This document shows positions 21,605 through 33,324 of a stretch of DNA of 64,000 bases, in pieces (position 1 is the stretch's first letter; every line of letters begins with the position of its first letter). The notes below the pieces were generated by a model that ran no database searches, was not told the DNA's origin, and was given only the letters and a program-made list of their open reading frames with translations. The position numbers were made by a program, and so were the translations under genes. The DNA comes from Ischnura elegans. Lineage: Eukaryota; Arthropoda; Insecta; Odonata; Coenagrionidae. The stretch lies in assembly GCF_921293095.1 (NCBI RefSeq), contig NC_060253.1, forward strand, positions 80,203,992 through 80,267,991, in the 5' to 3' direction.

Positions 21605-22508
21605 ATGTGCGATGAAATGTGGAAGTTTGTTATGTTTTTGGCCTTATTTTTTTCTTATTTATCTTTTGAAGAGGTATTTAAAGGGAGGCATTTTAATTTG
21701 ATGTTCATTTTTGGCAAAATTGGGCCGTTCCATTAATTCACTTCAGTGATTAAAATTTCCCTGACCTCACGTTTCCCTGTCTTGCTGTTTCCTCATTTGG
21801 TTTTAATTATGCTCTCAAACATTTGAGGAAAATGAAAACCATGGGCAAGCGAAGAAATTTCAAATTACCGAGAAACAATTTTCCTCGAATGCAGATTAAT
21901 TTTGAGTCATTATAAACGAATCAAACGTTCGGAAACAGAGTGGGTAGCGGTTGGCCCAATCAAACTTAATGAGTAAGGGTCAGGTTTTGGGGCTCATACA
22001 GGTTTGGCTAATTACACCATAAAATTAATTTACGAGATTTCATCGCGAATCCTCTTTCACTTCTCTGCGGCTCATTCCTGTCTTCTGTTTGCACCCCAAT
22101 TGAGGAATTAATAACTTTTTACACTCCCGTATCATAAATTTAATCCAGATCAGAAAAAAATAAAGGTCAGTATGTGTCCCAAAGAGAAAGCAGAGAATTT
22201 TATAGATTTCTCTGAGCTCTGATTTATAATGTCATCTTGAATTTTATTGGTTTTATATCGTCAATCAGTTTTCATCATGTACAAATTTGTGAATATTGTT
22301 ACAAATATATGTTTCAATAGTAATTTACGTATTACAAAGTATTATTTTGTCCAAACTATCAATCGCTGTGCCTCGGGTCGGCTGACGGAGAAACGAATTC
22401 GTAGTTTAGTTTATATTAATAGCCGCTAGATGTTAGTTGTCTTCTGTTTTCCGTAGTAATCGCCATATGCATGAAATAGCTATTCCGCAGTAGAAATAAT
22501 TTTGTTTA

Positions 22509-22962
22509 CTCGAATTTGTGAAGTGGTACACCGTGATTACAGAGCAAAGACGAGTCAGATTTAGATTCAAAATTGATCCTCCGAATAGGTGGAACATTCG
22601 CACATGGTATCGGCAGTTTGTAGATACAGAATGCGTATGAAAAGGATTGAGTCCTGACCGTCCCCGTGTTTCTGAATAAAATAGTGCACGGATTCAAATT
22701 CATTTCCTATGTAGTCCTTCAAAATCAATTCGTTGTGCCAGTCAGGAGTTATAACTGCCCTGTGACTTCTCCCTGTGGGGTATCGTTACAGACAACGTTT
22801 ATGTACCACCACTTCCACAGCACCTTGAAGAGGTGATGAACCGGATCCGTACTGCCGTAACATCAGTGACAAAGGACATGCTTGCCCAAGTATGGGAGGA
22901 ATTATGAGTATGGATGTGATATTGTTCGTATCGCTGATGGAGGACATATTGAACATTTGTAA
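22509..22962 (+). pseudogene. Tc1/mariner-superfamily transposase relic, internally deleted
   Basis: The first part (22509 to about 22754) reads LEFVKWYTVITEQRRV, then DPPNRWNIRTWYRQFVDTEC and, after a stop, DRPRVSE: the N-terminal helix-turn-helix region of a Tc1/mariner-type transposase. The second part (about 22757 onward) reads CDFSLWGIVTDNVYVPPLPQ and continues to WEEL. After a frameshift it ends EYGCDIVRIADGGHIEHL and a stop at 22960-22962, the usual C-terminus of this insect-type family. The catalytic DDE core between the parts, normally about 200 residues, is missing. Several in-frame stops plus the frameshift show a dead copy. The internal deletion resembles that which produces non-autonomous mariners. 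Terminal inverted repeats were not located. Confidence 0.85.
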
Positions 22963-22969
22963 TCTGAAC

Positions 22970-24615
22970 TTTGGATTCTTCGATTCCCCAATTACAGCCT
23001 TATGATTAGAAACGGGAAAAGTTCACACGCCACTATTTTCAAAGGTGTAATATAGTATTGCCCCTATGACTCCTATAATTATCTCCATATTTGAGCTTGA
23101 ATTGTGTTATCCAATTTTTTTATCCTTTCTGGATAATAAAGTTAAATTTATTTAGCAAATTAAATACCTATAAATAGATGTTCTTAAAATCATGGTACCT
23201 CTCCCGCTTTTTGATGCATAAATCAAATGGTAATACAATTTATAATCAAAATGAACACTATGGTGATAAAAGATATTCACGTATTCTTGCCAATTGGATG
23301 CATAAAACCGTTCACGTACCTAATCTCATATTTTGTCATTTTCATCTTAGCCTAATGCGCTGGAATCTGAAAAGCGCTCAAATCTGATGGAGGAAGCATC
23401 ATCAATCAATTTTTCACAGGATATAAAGCTATGACACTTCGCTTTTTTCACATAAATTGAATACAAATAATTAATAAAATAAAAATATTTAAAAAAACTG
23501 TAACAAATATAAAAATTATTTGTGTGAAAAATTGCAATGTATCATTACTCCATATTCGACAATAGACTACCACAAAGTATCACCTTTTATCACTCATTTC
23601 AATTGCTTAGTGCGAACTGTATGCATAGAACTATTGATCAATCGTATATGAAATCCATTTCAATCAATCAGACCACCAAGTAAGCTTCTCCATGCACCTT
23701 GAAAACCTCCCGAATCTTCCCAATGCTTCATTTCTCCCTCGCACCGTTCACTCACCTCGAATTTAAGCTCCACCGGTTCATTCCCTATCGGTCGGGTCTC
23801 CCTCTATCATTTGATCGTGATAATAATTCCCTCGCACTTTTCCGCGGGCTCCACCTTCATTATCGCTCTGTTCTCATCTATCTTTTCCACCGTCTCCTCT
23901 TCCTCCCTCCCCCCTTCACCCTTTCTCTTATTCCCCCTTATCTACGTTCTCCTCCCCTCCCTCTTACTTCTCTTTTTAAATGCCCTGAAACGCCCTGCCC
24001 CGTCGGAGGTTTTCCTGGCTCACGCAACTGACTCCCACAATCACCTCCGCTATTGAGACGCTCAAGAACTGTAATTATAATGCTATAATTATTATACAGT
24101 CCCACCTCCTCAACTCTCCTCCCACTCCTCTGTCTGTGATTCCGCTCCTCCGTTTTGACCTACGCGACTTCTTTTTATCGTTTTCTTTCTTTCCACATCC
24201 TCCTTTAAAGCCTTTACTTTGTGGCCGTGCCCTTTTGATTCCTTCGAAGAGCGGACACGAAACGAAGGTGTTCCTGTCTTGTTTATTGAATGTTTTCCGT
24301 GAATAAGTGACATTCAACTGCAGAGTGGTTGACGTGAAGAATAAACTAAAGCTTAATAATTTGCAAGAGGAAAGGTTCTCTATGCACAATTGCTGCATTG
24401 AGAAACCGATGAAATAAATCACTATTTACTGCTTTGAAATAATTAAGTGAGATAGCCGCGTAAAAGTAGTAAATATCCGTGTCCAGCTAAATAAGTTTTT
24501 TTTAATTTAAAACAGAGGTCTTGAAGGGAAATCGGATCATCAATATTGAAGAAAAATTAATTTGTGCTCTTGTATGATTGGTATCCGACTACATTGCTGA
24601 TCGAAATGGGATTAA
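22970..24615. other. AT-rich then pyrimidine-rich non-coding sequence
   Basis: 22970-23690 is AT-rich with no supported feature. 23690-24060 is CT-rich and gives a 110-codon Leu/Pro/Ser frame and an overlapping 81-codon frame, both compositional. 24065-24090 has a small AT palindrome. 24075-24422 has a 115-codon minus frame rich in Lys/Arg/Ser without a recognised domain. Confidence 0.45.
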
Positions 24616-24620
24616 CTGTA

Positions 24621-25072
24621 AAGCCTGAATCGTACAATAATTTGTTCCATCGCTTTTGACCGATCGCTTTTTCGCGACCGGAAAAGTGGCCGCTCGAGTG
24701 ATAATTTTTTTTAATCACACGATCCCTCCTGCTGCCGCTTTTCGCATCATTTGCGATATCTCAGCTCGTTGTCATAGGACCCGCATCACGAAAATATAAG
24801 TATAGTGTCTCTATGTTTAACTATGTCGTTCCCACGATTGCCAAACGTTGCGCTGCAATCACTCAATACGGGCATGCGTTCTGATTTGCTGATATGGGGT
24901 TTCAGCTACGGTAAAAGCGACGAGGCGAGTAATGAAAAAGTGATGGGAATCCTCATCATTGGAGTGATCGAGAAAAACAATTGCGCGCGGCAATAATTTG
25001 CGAGTGATCACTCGAGTGATCGCTGGAGTGATCATTCGAAAATGACGAAAAATCATCGTGTGATTAAGGCTT
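24621..25072. mobile_element. MITE, copy 1 of 3 of a window-internal family
   Basis: The terminal inverted repeats start AAGCCT(G/T)AATC on both ends and extend with mismatches for about 60 bp. The internal part has several GAGTGATC motifs near the right end (25000-25035) and the segment CATGCGTTCTGAT, also found in the copy at 48.7 kb. The 63-codon frame on either strand is not a gene. Length 452 bp. The flanking duplication is unclear, so the superfamily is left open. Confidence 0.6.
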
Positions 25073-25079
25073 AAATTAA

Positions 25080-27080
25080 CCAGGATAGTCTTACGTATAG
25101 TATCAGGTTAAATAAATTACTAAATAACGAACCCTTCTTTAAGTACCTCACATATGACGTACTATTGCTCATGTCAATGCAGTTACATTCTATCTGTATT
25201 GCTGTTCGAATTATCACCATCACCCTCAGTTGGTAGCATAGACATACCGTGGAAACAATTACTTGACGATCGTTGAAGTCTCCTAAAAGTCAGATCTGAA
25301 AATACGGTCTTTTGTTTTAATATTCTGGTGCATGAGAATGTTTGATGCAATAAAAAAATTAAAGCAAACGGGTATCCTTGGTATCCTAAAAAGAAGATAT
25401 TAATACAAATCAAAGAAATAAATTATACCACATCATTTTATTCATTCCATTAATTTACACATTACTAAATTTTATAGTGCGAATTAGGATCTATGCCTAA
25501 GATCACCAGAATTATCTTTCATAGGTCCTTTCAATTAAATTTCATATCCTATGCATCTAACTTTCATCTATTTAATGGAAATTTTCACTTAATAGTAATA
25601 GGTTTCTGGTTTCCAAAAATAATGTTACTATGTATTTTAAATGATTGGTGTGAATACATTAATTTTATTACATTTTTCCGAGGCTTAGAATTTATTCACC
25701 ATATTTCCCTAGTTCCCCCTTCTTTAAATAAAGAATTATATTAGAAATGCCTTATTATAAATGATTCCAGTCTTTTTATTCCAGGAATTGAAAATGAAAG
25801 AATAAGCTTTGTAAGGTTCACTTTCATTTTCCATAATGGAAAGGTTTCACAAAGTTAAGCCTGAAATCATAGTTTTTTCAGTAATTCAGTTTTATAATTT
25901 TTATAGATTTTTGGTCTCAAATCAAGAACGGAATATACTTTTTTTTAGCCTCTAGATGACTTTTCCCTTTCAAAACTCCACCATATCGAATATTTCCCCA
26001 TCCCATGCTATCACTTAAGTTAGCGGAACCCTCGGTTATTAAAAATGTAAGCATTATATGCAGCTTTCTCAATGCCTCAAGATAATCACGACCCCATGAG
26101 AGACCGAGACTGGAAGTGATTATCCACATAATGCCGAAAGATTATCACCTAGGCTTTTTCACGAAAACCAAAACGAAATTATCTCCTGAAAAAATAATTA
26201 CCCTTTCCACGGCCGCGCTTCTCATTAGAATTTGATTCACAGGGCTTAAATATCTATTTGTAATTCAAATCGTTTCAATTCTCATTTTTTATTCAAAGCA
26301 AGAATCACAAGTCGTCGTTTAGCATATTTGGACGAGGCCCTTGCGTCATCGTAAACGCTCGTGGGGAGTCGGCCACTCTTTGAGGGGGGAGAATAAGGAT
26401 AGAGGCCGACTCGGCCAATTACATGCAATTAAAATCATTAGAGAGGGGAAAATTCAAGAAAAAGTTGTTAGCATGTCAGATCGTGTTATTAAAGACAACG
26501 CTATTGCAATCAAGAGTGGCTTAAGTGCGCAGAAAACGTCTGAGGTCACTAGCTTGGCCAGAATTAAGTGTAATTAAGGAATTTTAATCTGGCATAATCC
26601 ATCCTTACGCGATAGATTTGTTTTCATCAGAGATAGGGATTTATAGCTTTTTATTAATTACTTTCTTTGCTGAATTTCTCTTTTCCTACGTTAAATATAG
26701 AAAGCGTTTCTGCCCACATATTTTTTCTTTGCCATCAATTAAACTAAGAATTGCGTATGTAGAAGGGCTCCTCGCAAAAACCTGTCAATGAAGCTAAAGT
26801 TAATTTAAGAATACGCAAAAGGTGTCTGTATACTCTAGGTGGATGCATCACTCATCGATATTCACATAAATCATTTTGAAAATTATGACTTTCGTTGCCC
26901 ATTTTCAGTCGTGATTGATCTCTAAATTTCTCTAACAAAGGTTCAAAAATATTCTCGTAAACCGTTGGCAACGCTACCCTTGTTCATCGTTCAAGGATCA
27001 ATTACTGTTTTCCAAAGGGAATTTTCAATTAAAAAAGTTATACCCACTGTCATTGCGTAGAGAACTCTTTATGGTAACTT
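25080..27080. other. AT-rich stretch, nothing firmly recognised
   Basis: Short frames only: 83 codons at 25493-25744, and 78 codons at 26341-26577 (Lys/Arg-rich, in a slightly GC-richer patch). None shows a domain. No inverted or direct repeat longer than about 20 bp was noticed. Confidence 0.45.
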
Positions 27081-27088
27081 CACATGGC

Positions 27089-27155
27089 TTTGACTTGATT
27101 TGGGGTGACCTCGGCCCTCACTTATCCAAAATTTCCTTCGAACTGAAATATTGAG
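27089..27155 (+). repeat. Short dispersed repeat, copy 2 (partner at 15433-15502)
   Basis: Shares TTTGGGGTGA near its start and TTGAGTG at its end with the copy at 15.4 kb, with about a third of positions diverged. Identity unknown. Confidence 0.5.
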
Positions 27156-27964
27156 TGAAAGAATGGGTTGACTATTTTGCCTAAAAGGTTATACATAAGA
27201 GAACTAGTCCTTATTAAGTTAATTTTAATTGATTTGAATGGATTTAGTGTGAACTTCATACCCATTTGCTTTCTCAATATTGATTACTTATATAGAATGT
27301 CTTTTCAATACCCATTCCATTGGTATGTTTTGTTTGAGGAAAAAACTACCTAGTAATTATTAATCTCTTTCTCCTTTCCCTTTGAAGTTCTGCTGAGAAG
27401 AATTTAATGCACCATATAATGCGTTGAAAGCAAAACCTATGGTGCTTCTTTTTTCAATTAATTCATAAATAAGTATGAATATATGCCTAGTATTTATTAT
27501 GATCATGTATCAAAGGGCATGAAAAGTACATACTCATCAGTTTCCTCCGCAAAAATCTATTTTTTCTACTCCTGATGAATGTTTATTCTGTGTTTACGAC
27601 AGCGCCATGAGACTATGCAAAAACTTTGAGTTTCAGGTCAAATTCTGGAAAATTTATCATAAAATGACTAATTTTTACCATCTTTCGATGAAGTACTCTT
27701 GAGAGAGCATATTCTTGCATTTCTATGAAAGTGATATTGCCTTTGCTTCTTGGTGGGATCTAATTATTTTTTTGAACATTTTTCATTAGAGTGTTCCCTC
27801 AAATTCATATCCATTCTCCTACGAATGATTATTTAGTTTTCCCACGCAAGAGAATTTCCTCTCAATTTGTATTTCCTTTCATCGGTTGCATCGTGAATCG
27901 TTCCATCACCGTACAAATACTAGCCAATGGATTCGTTGAGATGCTTTTAAGACTGATGGGTACA

Positions 27965-28290
27965 ATGCTAGTCAACTGAGCGTAGTGCTCAGTCACTGGC
28001 GTTTATTTCCTGATTATTGGAGGTAATGAAAATCACATTCATCGTGGTTCGTGTTAATCAATGCTGTCATTGATATAGTTGAAGCATTCAGACTATCCGA
28101 ATTGATAAAACATGCATCAAAATTGATCCGCGTTGATACATGCCTAAAATTGATAATTGATAATTTTAGGCATGTATCAACGCGGTGTAAACCCGGAAAA
28201 CCATCACCAATCAACTAACCGCGGAAGCCTCCGTAATAATTTTATCCGAATTGATATTTTCTGACGTAATGCATCAACATTGAAATCAGA
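27965..28290. repeat. Local repeat family unit 1, containing a 24-bp-arm hairpin
   Basis: Contains CTGATTATTGGAGG and GAATTGATATTTTCTGACGT, both found in diverged form at 29828-29995. A perfect hairpin at 28128-28185 has 24-bp arms (start CCGCGTTGATACATGCC) and a 10-nt loop. Minus-strand reading of 28195-28245 gives GGAGGCTTCCGCGG followed by TTTTCCGGGT, the same order as the left extension and outer arm of the 33.0-kb foldback. The unit may thus be an eroded member of that foldback class. Confidence 0.55.
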
Positions 28291-28579
28291 CACATCCTCT
28301 GGATTAAAAAAAAACATCTATGTAAGTCCTGAACGAGAAAAAATTCGCCCCTTAACTGTGCCCTGCAAGTGGCAATCACTGAAACAATCTACACCATTCC
28401 TGAATGCGGAAACAGGTAGCGCTAAAGCTTTACTAAAGGCATTTTGGGTGACCATTCCACTTCTTGAATTCCTTTTGCCTTTTTTTCTGATCGAGTCTCA
28501 ATGGAATGAAGGCAGCACGCTAATGGCAATTTCCATTAGACCTTTCTCTCTGCTTCATCTCCGCAACTAAAACCCCTTC

Positions 28580-28900
28580 CACGTGCAAGTCCCGGTGTAT
28601 TCGGTAGTCATTGTTAGACAGACAGTGATCTCCGTGGGTGACCAGCGTGGCTAGTGTAAGGGGAATCTTCCTTGTGACCTCTTAGACTACCCCAAGGAGG
28701 CCCCCCGCTGGCATACCCTTCTCTTTAATTTTTTCTTCTTCGGAGGCGGGGGGTGGAAAAAGGATGCCGCCTCCGGGGGGCCTAAATGGTGGGGCAACGA
28801 TCAGAGTCCCGGCTACCGCCCCCGCAGGGCCAGATCTTACGTACTCCAAGCCGATCTTTTGTCTCCACGGAACACTCAGATGATTTTTTCATCTTCGATC
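28580..28900. other. GC-rich patch of unknown origin
   Basis: Short inverted and G/C runs around 28690-28830 (CCCCAAGGAGGCCCCCCG and GGATGCCGCCTCCGGGGG). The composition differs sharply from the flanks and suggests an old insertion, perhaps the 5' part of a LINE. A 64-codon minus frame at 28782-28976 begins MYGSSPPMDSQQTPTPPSDE and is not recognised. Confidence 0.35.
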
Positions 28901-28929
28901 CGGTCATGATGTTCAATTCATCCGAAGGT

Positions 28930-29005
28930 GGCGTTGGTGTTTGTTGACTGTCCATTGGAGGCGATGAACCGTACATTGATCGTAGTTCGAGTCAATCAGT
29001 TACAC
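28930..29005. repeat. Local repeat family, short copy 2
   Basis: The segment with CCATTGGAGGCGATGAACC and GTAGTTCGAGTCAATCA aligns with parts of 28010-28070 and 29850-29905 (TTGGAGG, then a TCG.(A/T)GTTCG core, then a TCAATCA-type end). Confidence 0.45.
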
Positions 29006-29827
29006 GTCATTCCTAAAGTGTAAACATGCATACCCTTCTAGAGTAGGTATGTGTTAGGATTATTTTGATATTGTAGACAAATCTCCAAGGAGAATGTTAC
29101 CCCATAATGTTGCTTTTCTGTGATAAAAGTCCTCTATTTCCATTTTCACTGCCCCGCTGCACCATTTTTGTTACATTTATCAGTTTCGTTCTCGTCTGCA
29201 TCATAAAATTGCAGTTTGAATTAGACACGACTTCGATGGACTTCAGTTTAAAGTCATATCTACTTTTGCCTGAATAGACACCAGTAGTATACAACGAGAA
29301 AACTTAGCGTAAAGATGATGAGTGTGAAGCCTAAAAACCCAATCAATCGTGTAATTACTAATAAGTTCCCTAATGTGCTCCTGAACTTGAAGGATAGTCC
29401 GTCTAAATGTGACATGAATTTACTTTTGGTGAATTGGGGTCAGATGGGAAGAAGACATGGCTGTTGAACAATTGGCCAGGGACTCAAATCCGTTTGTTGT
29501 TAACCCTTTCTAACCCAGAGCTGCTTCTGGGAGAAATCTAACTTCAAGATTTTTCATTTTTGAAAACTTGAAAATTTTGTACTAATTATTTTGAAAACTT
29601 TACTTTGAAAATTTTGTCATAATTATCGTGGAAGCTAAATAATTTGTCATTACAATTTACACCACAAAATAATGCGTAGATTAGATATTTCCTAAATAGA
29701 GAAGAAAATTTATGCATTTTTGATGTTGCTTAGAAGCAACACTGGGCTATAATGGGTTAGCGACGCCCAATGAAATCGCTACGATTCCAGTAGGTCTGAT
29801 GCTTACATTGCTTGGAAAGTGAACGTA

Positions 29828-29995
29828 GGGGTCGGTTACTGGTGTTTATTGGCTGATTATTGGAGGCACTGTCATTTGTCGTTGTTCGCATCAATCACTG
29901 TTGTAGCTGAAACATGCTGACCAGATTGATATTTTTTGACGTAACGCATCAATATCTAATTCAAAACTATCTTCTGGATTTCGCTTAGCTCTTAA
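29828..29995. repeat. Local repeat family, copy 3
   Basis: Shares with 27990-28290 the ordered blocks GTTTATT, CTGATTATTGGAGG, TCAATCA/ATCAATG, GATTGATATTTT(T/C)TGACGTAA and a CTTCTGGATT/CCTCTGGATT end. The hairpin of unit 1 is absent. Order is conserved over about 160 bp. Confidence 0.55.
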
Positions 29996-29999
29996 AGAT

Positions 30000-32920
30000 C
30001 TTAAAAATAAAAATTAATCCGATTTTCTCATTACCTCGAAAATTTTGTTGACAGAGTGATAATGTTTATTTGTCCACAAACGTACTTTAAAATTTATTAA
30101 AATTAAATATGCATCCAATAACATATGTAAATTCCGGTTCGACGTGGTTCAACTAAAATTGAAGCAATTAGAAAAATTTGTCAATATCAAGGTGTACCAC
30201 CGTTCAAACTATAGGATTTCACAAATAATTTGTTTTGAATTGTCATTTGGTGATAATTGATGCGCATCGAGTTGCAAATTTTCCGATAAATCATTTATTT
30301 TACAAAATACCCGTTCATGATTAATCTAAGACAATTTTTCATCATGCGTGACCGACTACAATAACTGAGATTAGTTTTTGAGAGTGTATTTTTCATAAAT
30401 ACCTTTTGAATTAATCCAAATACTTGTATTCATACCTTGTGCTTGATAAACGCAAATTGCCATATGTTTCTTCCATAAATTTAAAAACTATACATTATAA
30501 CATAATCTATCAGTTTTTTAATATTTTTTAAAATAGCTATTTGCTTTACGAGAATATTTATAGCGCCATTGTAATGTGCAGAATTCGAATTGCTAATTGC
30601 TAATAGATATGCAATATCCACTGGATGGAGGCTCTTTATGTTCATTTCTCATTAAGCCTTTCATTAGCTGTAGTTAAATGCTAGAAATTAAAATTACCAT
30701 GACTTAAGACTTTTCCACCAATTATGATAAAGGAAAAAGAGAAACACGGCTATCATGAAATGAAGCAATGGTTGGGGTTTAATTATGCAGATACGTGATG
30801 CAACTGATGAAAGAAAATACAAATTGAGAGGAAATTCGCTTGTGGGGGAAAACTAATTAATCATTCAACGGAAGATGAGCGTGGAAATGAGAAACAGGCT
30901 GTACGTGACTTAGCAAGTTCCCTTGTCCCATGAAAGGCTCATAGTCACTTACATGTGCTGTAACCAATGTATAGCAAAAAAATCATGATCTAAATCATGT
31001 GGGCAGCAAATCTAATAATTTCATCTAATTAGTGCCACGTTTTTGTGAATGATTACTTATCTCCTCTGATGAGTTACTGAGAAATTACAGCAAAGTAAGT
31101 GAAGACATTATGACAGTGATGGTATCATGATAGCGTAGCAGATTGAAGTAAGTTTTGTACACTTCCATTGAGGTGCCATATTTCCAATTCATCATTTAAT
31201 ACGCAGTAGCCATTCAGGTTGAACTAATTTGATGGAGTGTTATTCATTTTAATTCCTCCCGGTATTATGAGAAGCGTTGGCTCAATTAATTTCCACCAAG
31301 AATGCATACCTATATAATACGCAGGCATGCGTAGCGGATTTTATTAATTCCCTTCGTGTAAGATACTATTCATCACCGATCGTGCTCAGTAAGAAGAGGG
31401 AACCTTGAGACGCTCGGCTCTCTGTTTCTGATATGACGAAACGCGAGATTGAAAATTATAATTCCTCATCCCACCATTAAATTTTCTTCAATCAATGCAT
31501 TTCTGCGTGAACGAATTCCTTATTGTCATCCTCAGTCATTAGGGAAATTCTTGGACTCTCCGAGGGAGAACAAAAGGTAAGGGTAGGGCGTGCCACACAA
31601 ACGGTTTGTCCTCTCGAGCTCGCCTTCTCGAGAACGTTGAGAAAAACCAACCTTATCATCCTCAAAAGACTTTCCTCACAGTCCTTATGCTTCGTCACCC
31701 TCCTATGGTCTTTTCCCTCTCAACTCCTTCCTTTTCTTTCGCTGCCGCGAACCTCGATTGTTTTCTATATCGACCGACTCCCCTTTGGGAAGGTTTTCGC
31801 TTCAATGCCCTCCTCCCCTTTGCGTTATAACCCAAAGGGTCTGCTTTGTTTCATCCCCGCTTGTAATCACGGCTGCCTCCGATTCAACGAGTCACCCTAA
31901 CCCCGCCGTGAACGCAGCACGTATAATCACCGGTCATACCCTTATCCTCACCACTTCCAAACAGGCTGCGGCCCTCACGCGGGGCTGCCATTACTCCGTC
32001 CACAAACACGGGTTTAGCCTCAATCCCAGTCATTCTTAACCTTCTATTACGAGGGATTTTCTCTTTCCGTATTTTTCTCTTCCTCCCCTCTCCGCCACGA
32101 AGTCCTTTCCACAAGTTCAGCTCGAGGTGATTTCTCAGAAATGGAGGTGTAATGTGTGTGGGGTTTCCATACGTACCGGGAAATCGGGATTGTTTTCAGG
32201 GTTGGAGAAAGGGGCGTAGTTAATTATTTTATCTCTGACAGGTAGGTTTCCCACGAAGGTATTTATGATTATCATTTGTAATCATCATGATTATTTTTAC
32301 GTTTGGGACACCTGCCTACTTGTCATATTTATTTTGTTTTTCGATTGTACACAGATTTAAATCATCTAAAATACCGCGTAGTTTAATAAAATCGTATGTT
32401 TCCCAGCTATTCATTGAATATGGTAAATATATGGTGGTGTATGGTTTTATGAAGGTCTTTTATGCATGTTTCACATTTAATGCCTCCATTGACTTGTTCA
32501 TGCTCGCAGCATGACACTCAAAATCTTCTATTTCGGTTTTATATCATTACTAGGTACACAAAGTGAGCAAACGCACAAATGAGGAATGCTCTTTATGATT
32601 CTTTTTACAGTGTGGCAAGATAAAGAAAACATGCAGTTAAATGGCATAATAATGTGGTATTTAATTGGATGAGATGATTTCAGCCAATAAAAACTAATAA
32701 TATTAGTTGTGAATTTTCCTAAGAACGCCTCTGAATACTAGTGTCCTATCACAATAAAGGCAAAACTTTCACTGCCCTTGATGAAAAATAATGTAAGTAG
32801 ATACTGAGAAATTCCATTCTAGAGGCATAAAATCTCAGACAAACCCCAAAATATGGGCGCCACAAGAGTATGCATAAAATATTGAGGCAGTAAAACTGTG
32901 GTTAATTCCCAGTTGAAGTT
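30000..32920. other. AT-rich, then a GC-balanced stretch at 31.38-32.13 kb; no recognised gene
   Basis: 30000-31370 has no ORF over 60 codons and no repeat. 31380-32130 is GC-balanced and open on several frames (125 codons at 31523-31900; 93 at 31758-32039; 76 minus at 31884-32114). The overlap on both strands argues for composition rather than coding. 32140-32920 is AT-rich and empty. Confidence 0.4.
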
Positions 32921-33012
32921 CGCAGTGATTTTTTTCCAAGTAGGCTTCCGCGGCGATTATGATGATATCTGGTGATTTTTCCGGGTATTCTTCCGCGCTT
33001 ATCCATTTTGTA

Positions 33013-33054
33013 GGACAATATTTCGCCAACGTTCCAGTTGGCTTCCTCAGGTCC
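33013..33054 (-). ncRNA. Hammerhead-ribozyme-like motif, left arm
   Basis: 42-nt inverted copy of the plus-strand motif at 33221-33262, with identical core CTGAGGA, stem II and GAAA. Confidence 0.5.
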
Positions 33055-33220
33055 ACTGAAGTTTTGATGCAGAAAGTTGTTCATCTTATATACACCCCGT
33101 TTGCCGCCTTTTTTGTGGACGTGTACCCTGATTGGTCAGGATCTCTGAAGACCCTCTGAAGAAAAAGGCGGCAAACGGGGTGTACATAAGATGAACAACT
33201 TTCTGCATCAACACTTCAGT

Positions 33221-33262
33221 GGACCTGAGGAAGCCAACTGGAACGTTGGCGAAATATTGTCC
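33221..33262 (+). ncRNA. Hammerhead-ribozyme-like motif, right arm
   Basis: Stem I GGAC (33221-33224) with GTCC (33259-33262), extendable by 2 bp past a bulged T. Core CTGAGGA (33225-33231) fits the consensus CTGANGA exactly. One extra A (33232). Stem II GCCAAC (33233-33238) with GTTGGC (33245-33250), 6 bp. GAAA at 33251-33254. The last A with TAT makes the self-complementary ATAT as minimal stem III, then T (33258) before the predicted cut. The best of the three motif pairs. Known PLE hammerheads have very short stem III and may work as dimers. The single nucleotide between core and stem II is a deviation. Confidence 0.55.
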
Positions 33263-33324
33263 TACAAAGTGGATAAACGCGGAAGAATACCCGGAAAAAT
33301 CACCAGATATTCCCAGTGATTTAA

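Larger units (their letters stand above)
32923..33322. mobile_element. Foldback element, 346-bp inverted repeat with canonical-core hammerhead-like motifs
   Basis: 32965-33310 folds back on itself: arms of about 150 bp with few mismatches and a spacer of about 50 nt (33114-33163). CAGTGATTT at 32923-32931 and 33314-33322 gives a 9-bp flanking direct repeat. A 33-nt one-sided extension (32932-32964) contains GGCTTCCGCGGCG, close to the extension at 16.7 kb. Each arm holds one hammerhead-like motif with a fully canonical core. The ORFs 32835-33159 and 33219-33404 are mirror products of the arms, hence the shared MDLRKPTGTLAKYCPTKWI string, and are not genes. Confidence 0.75.
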
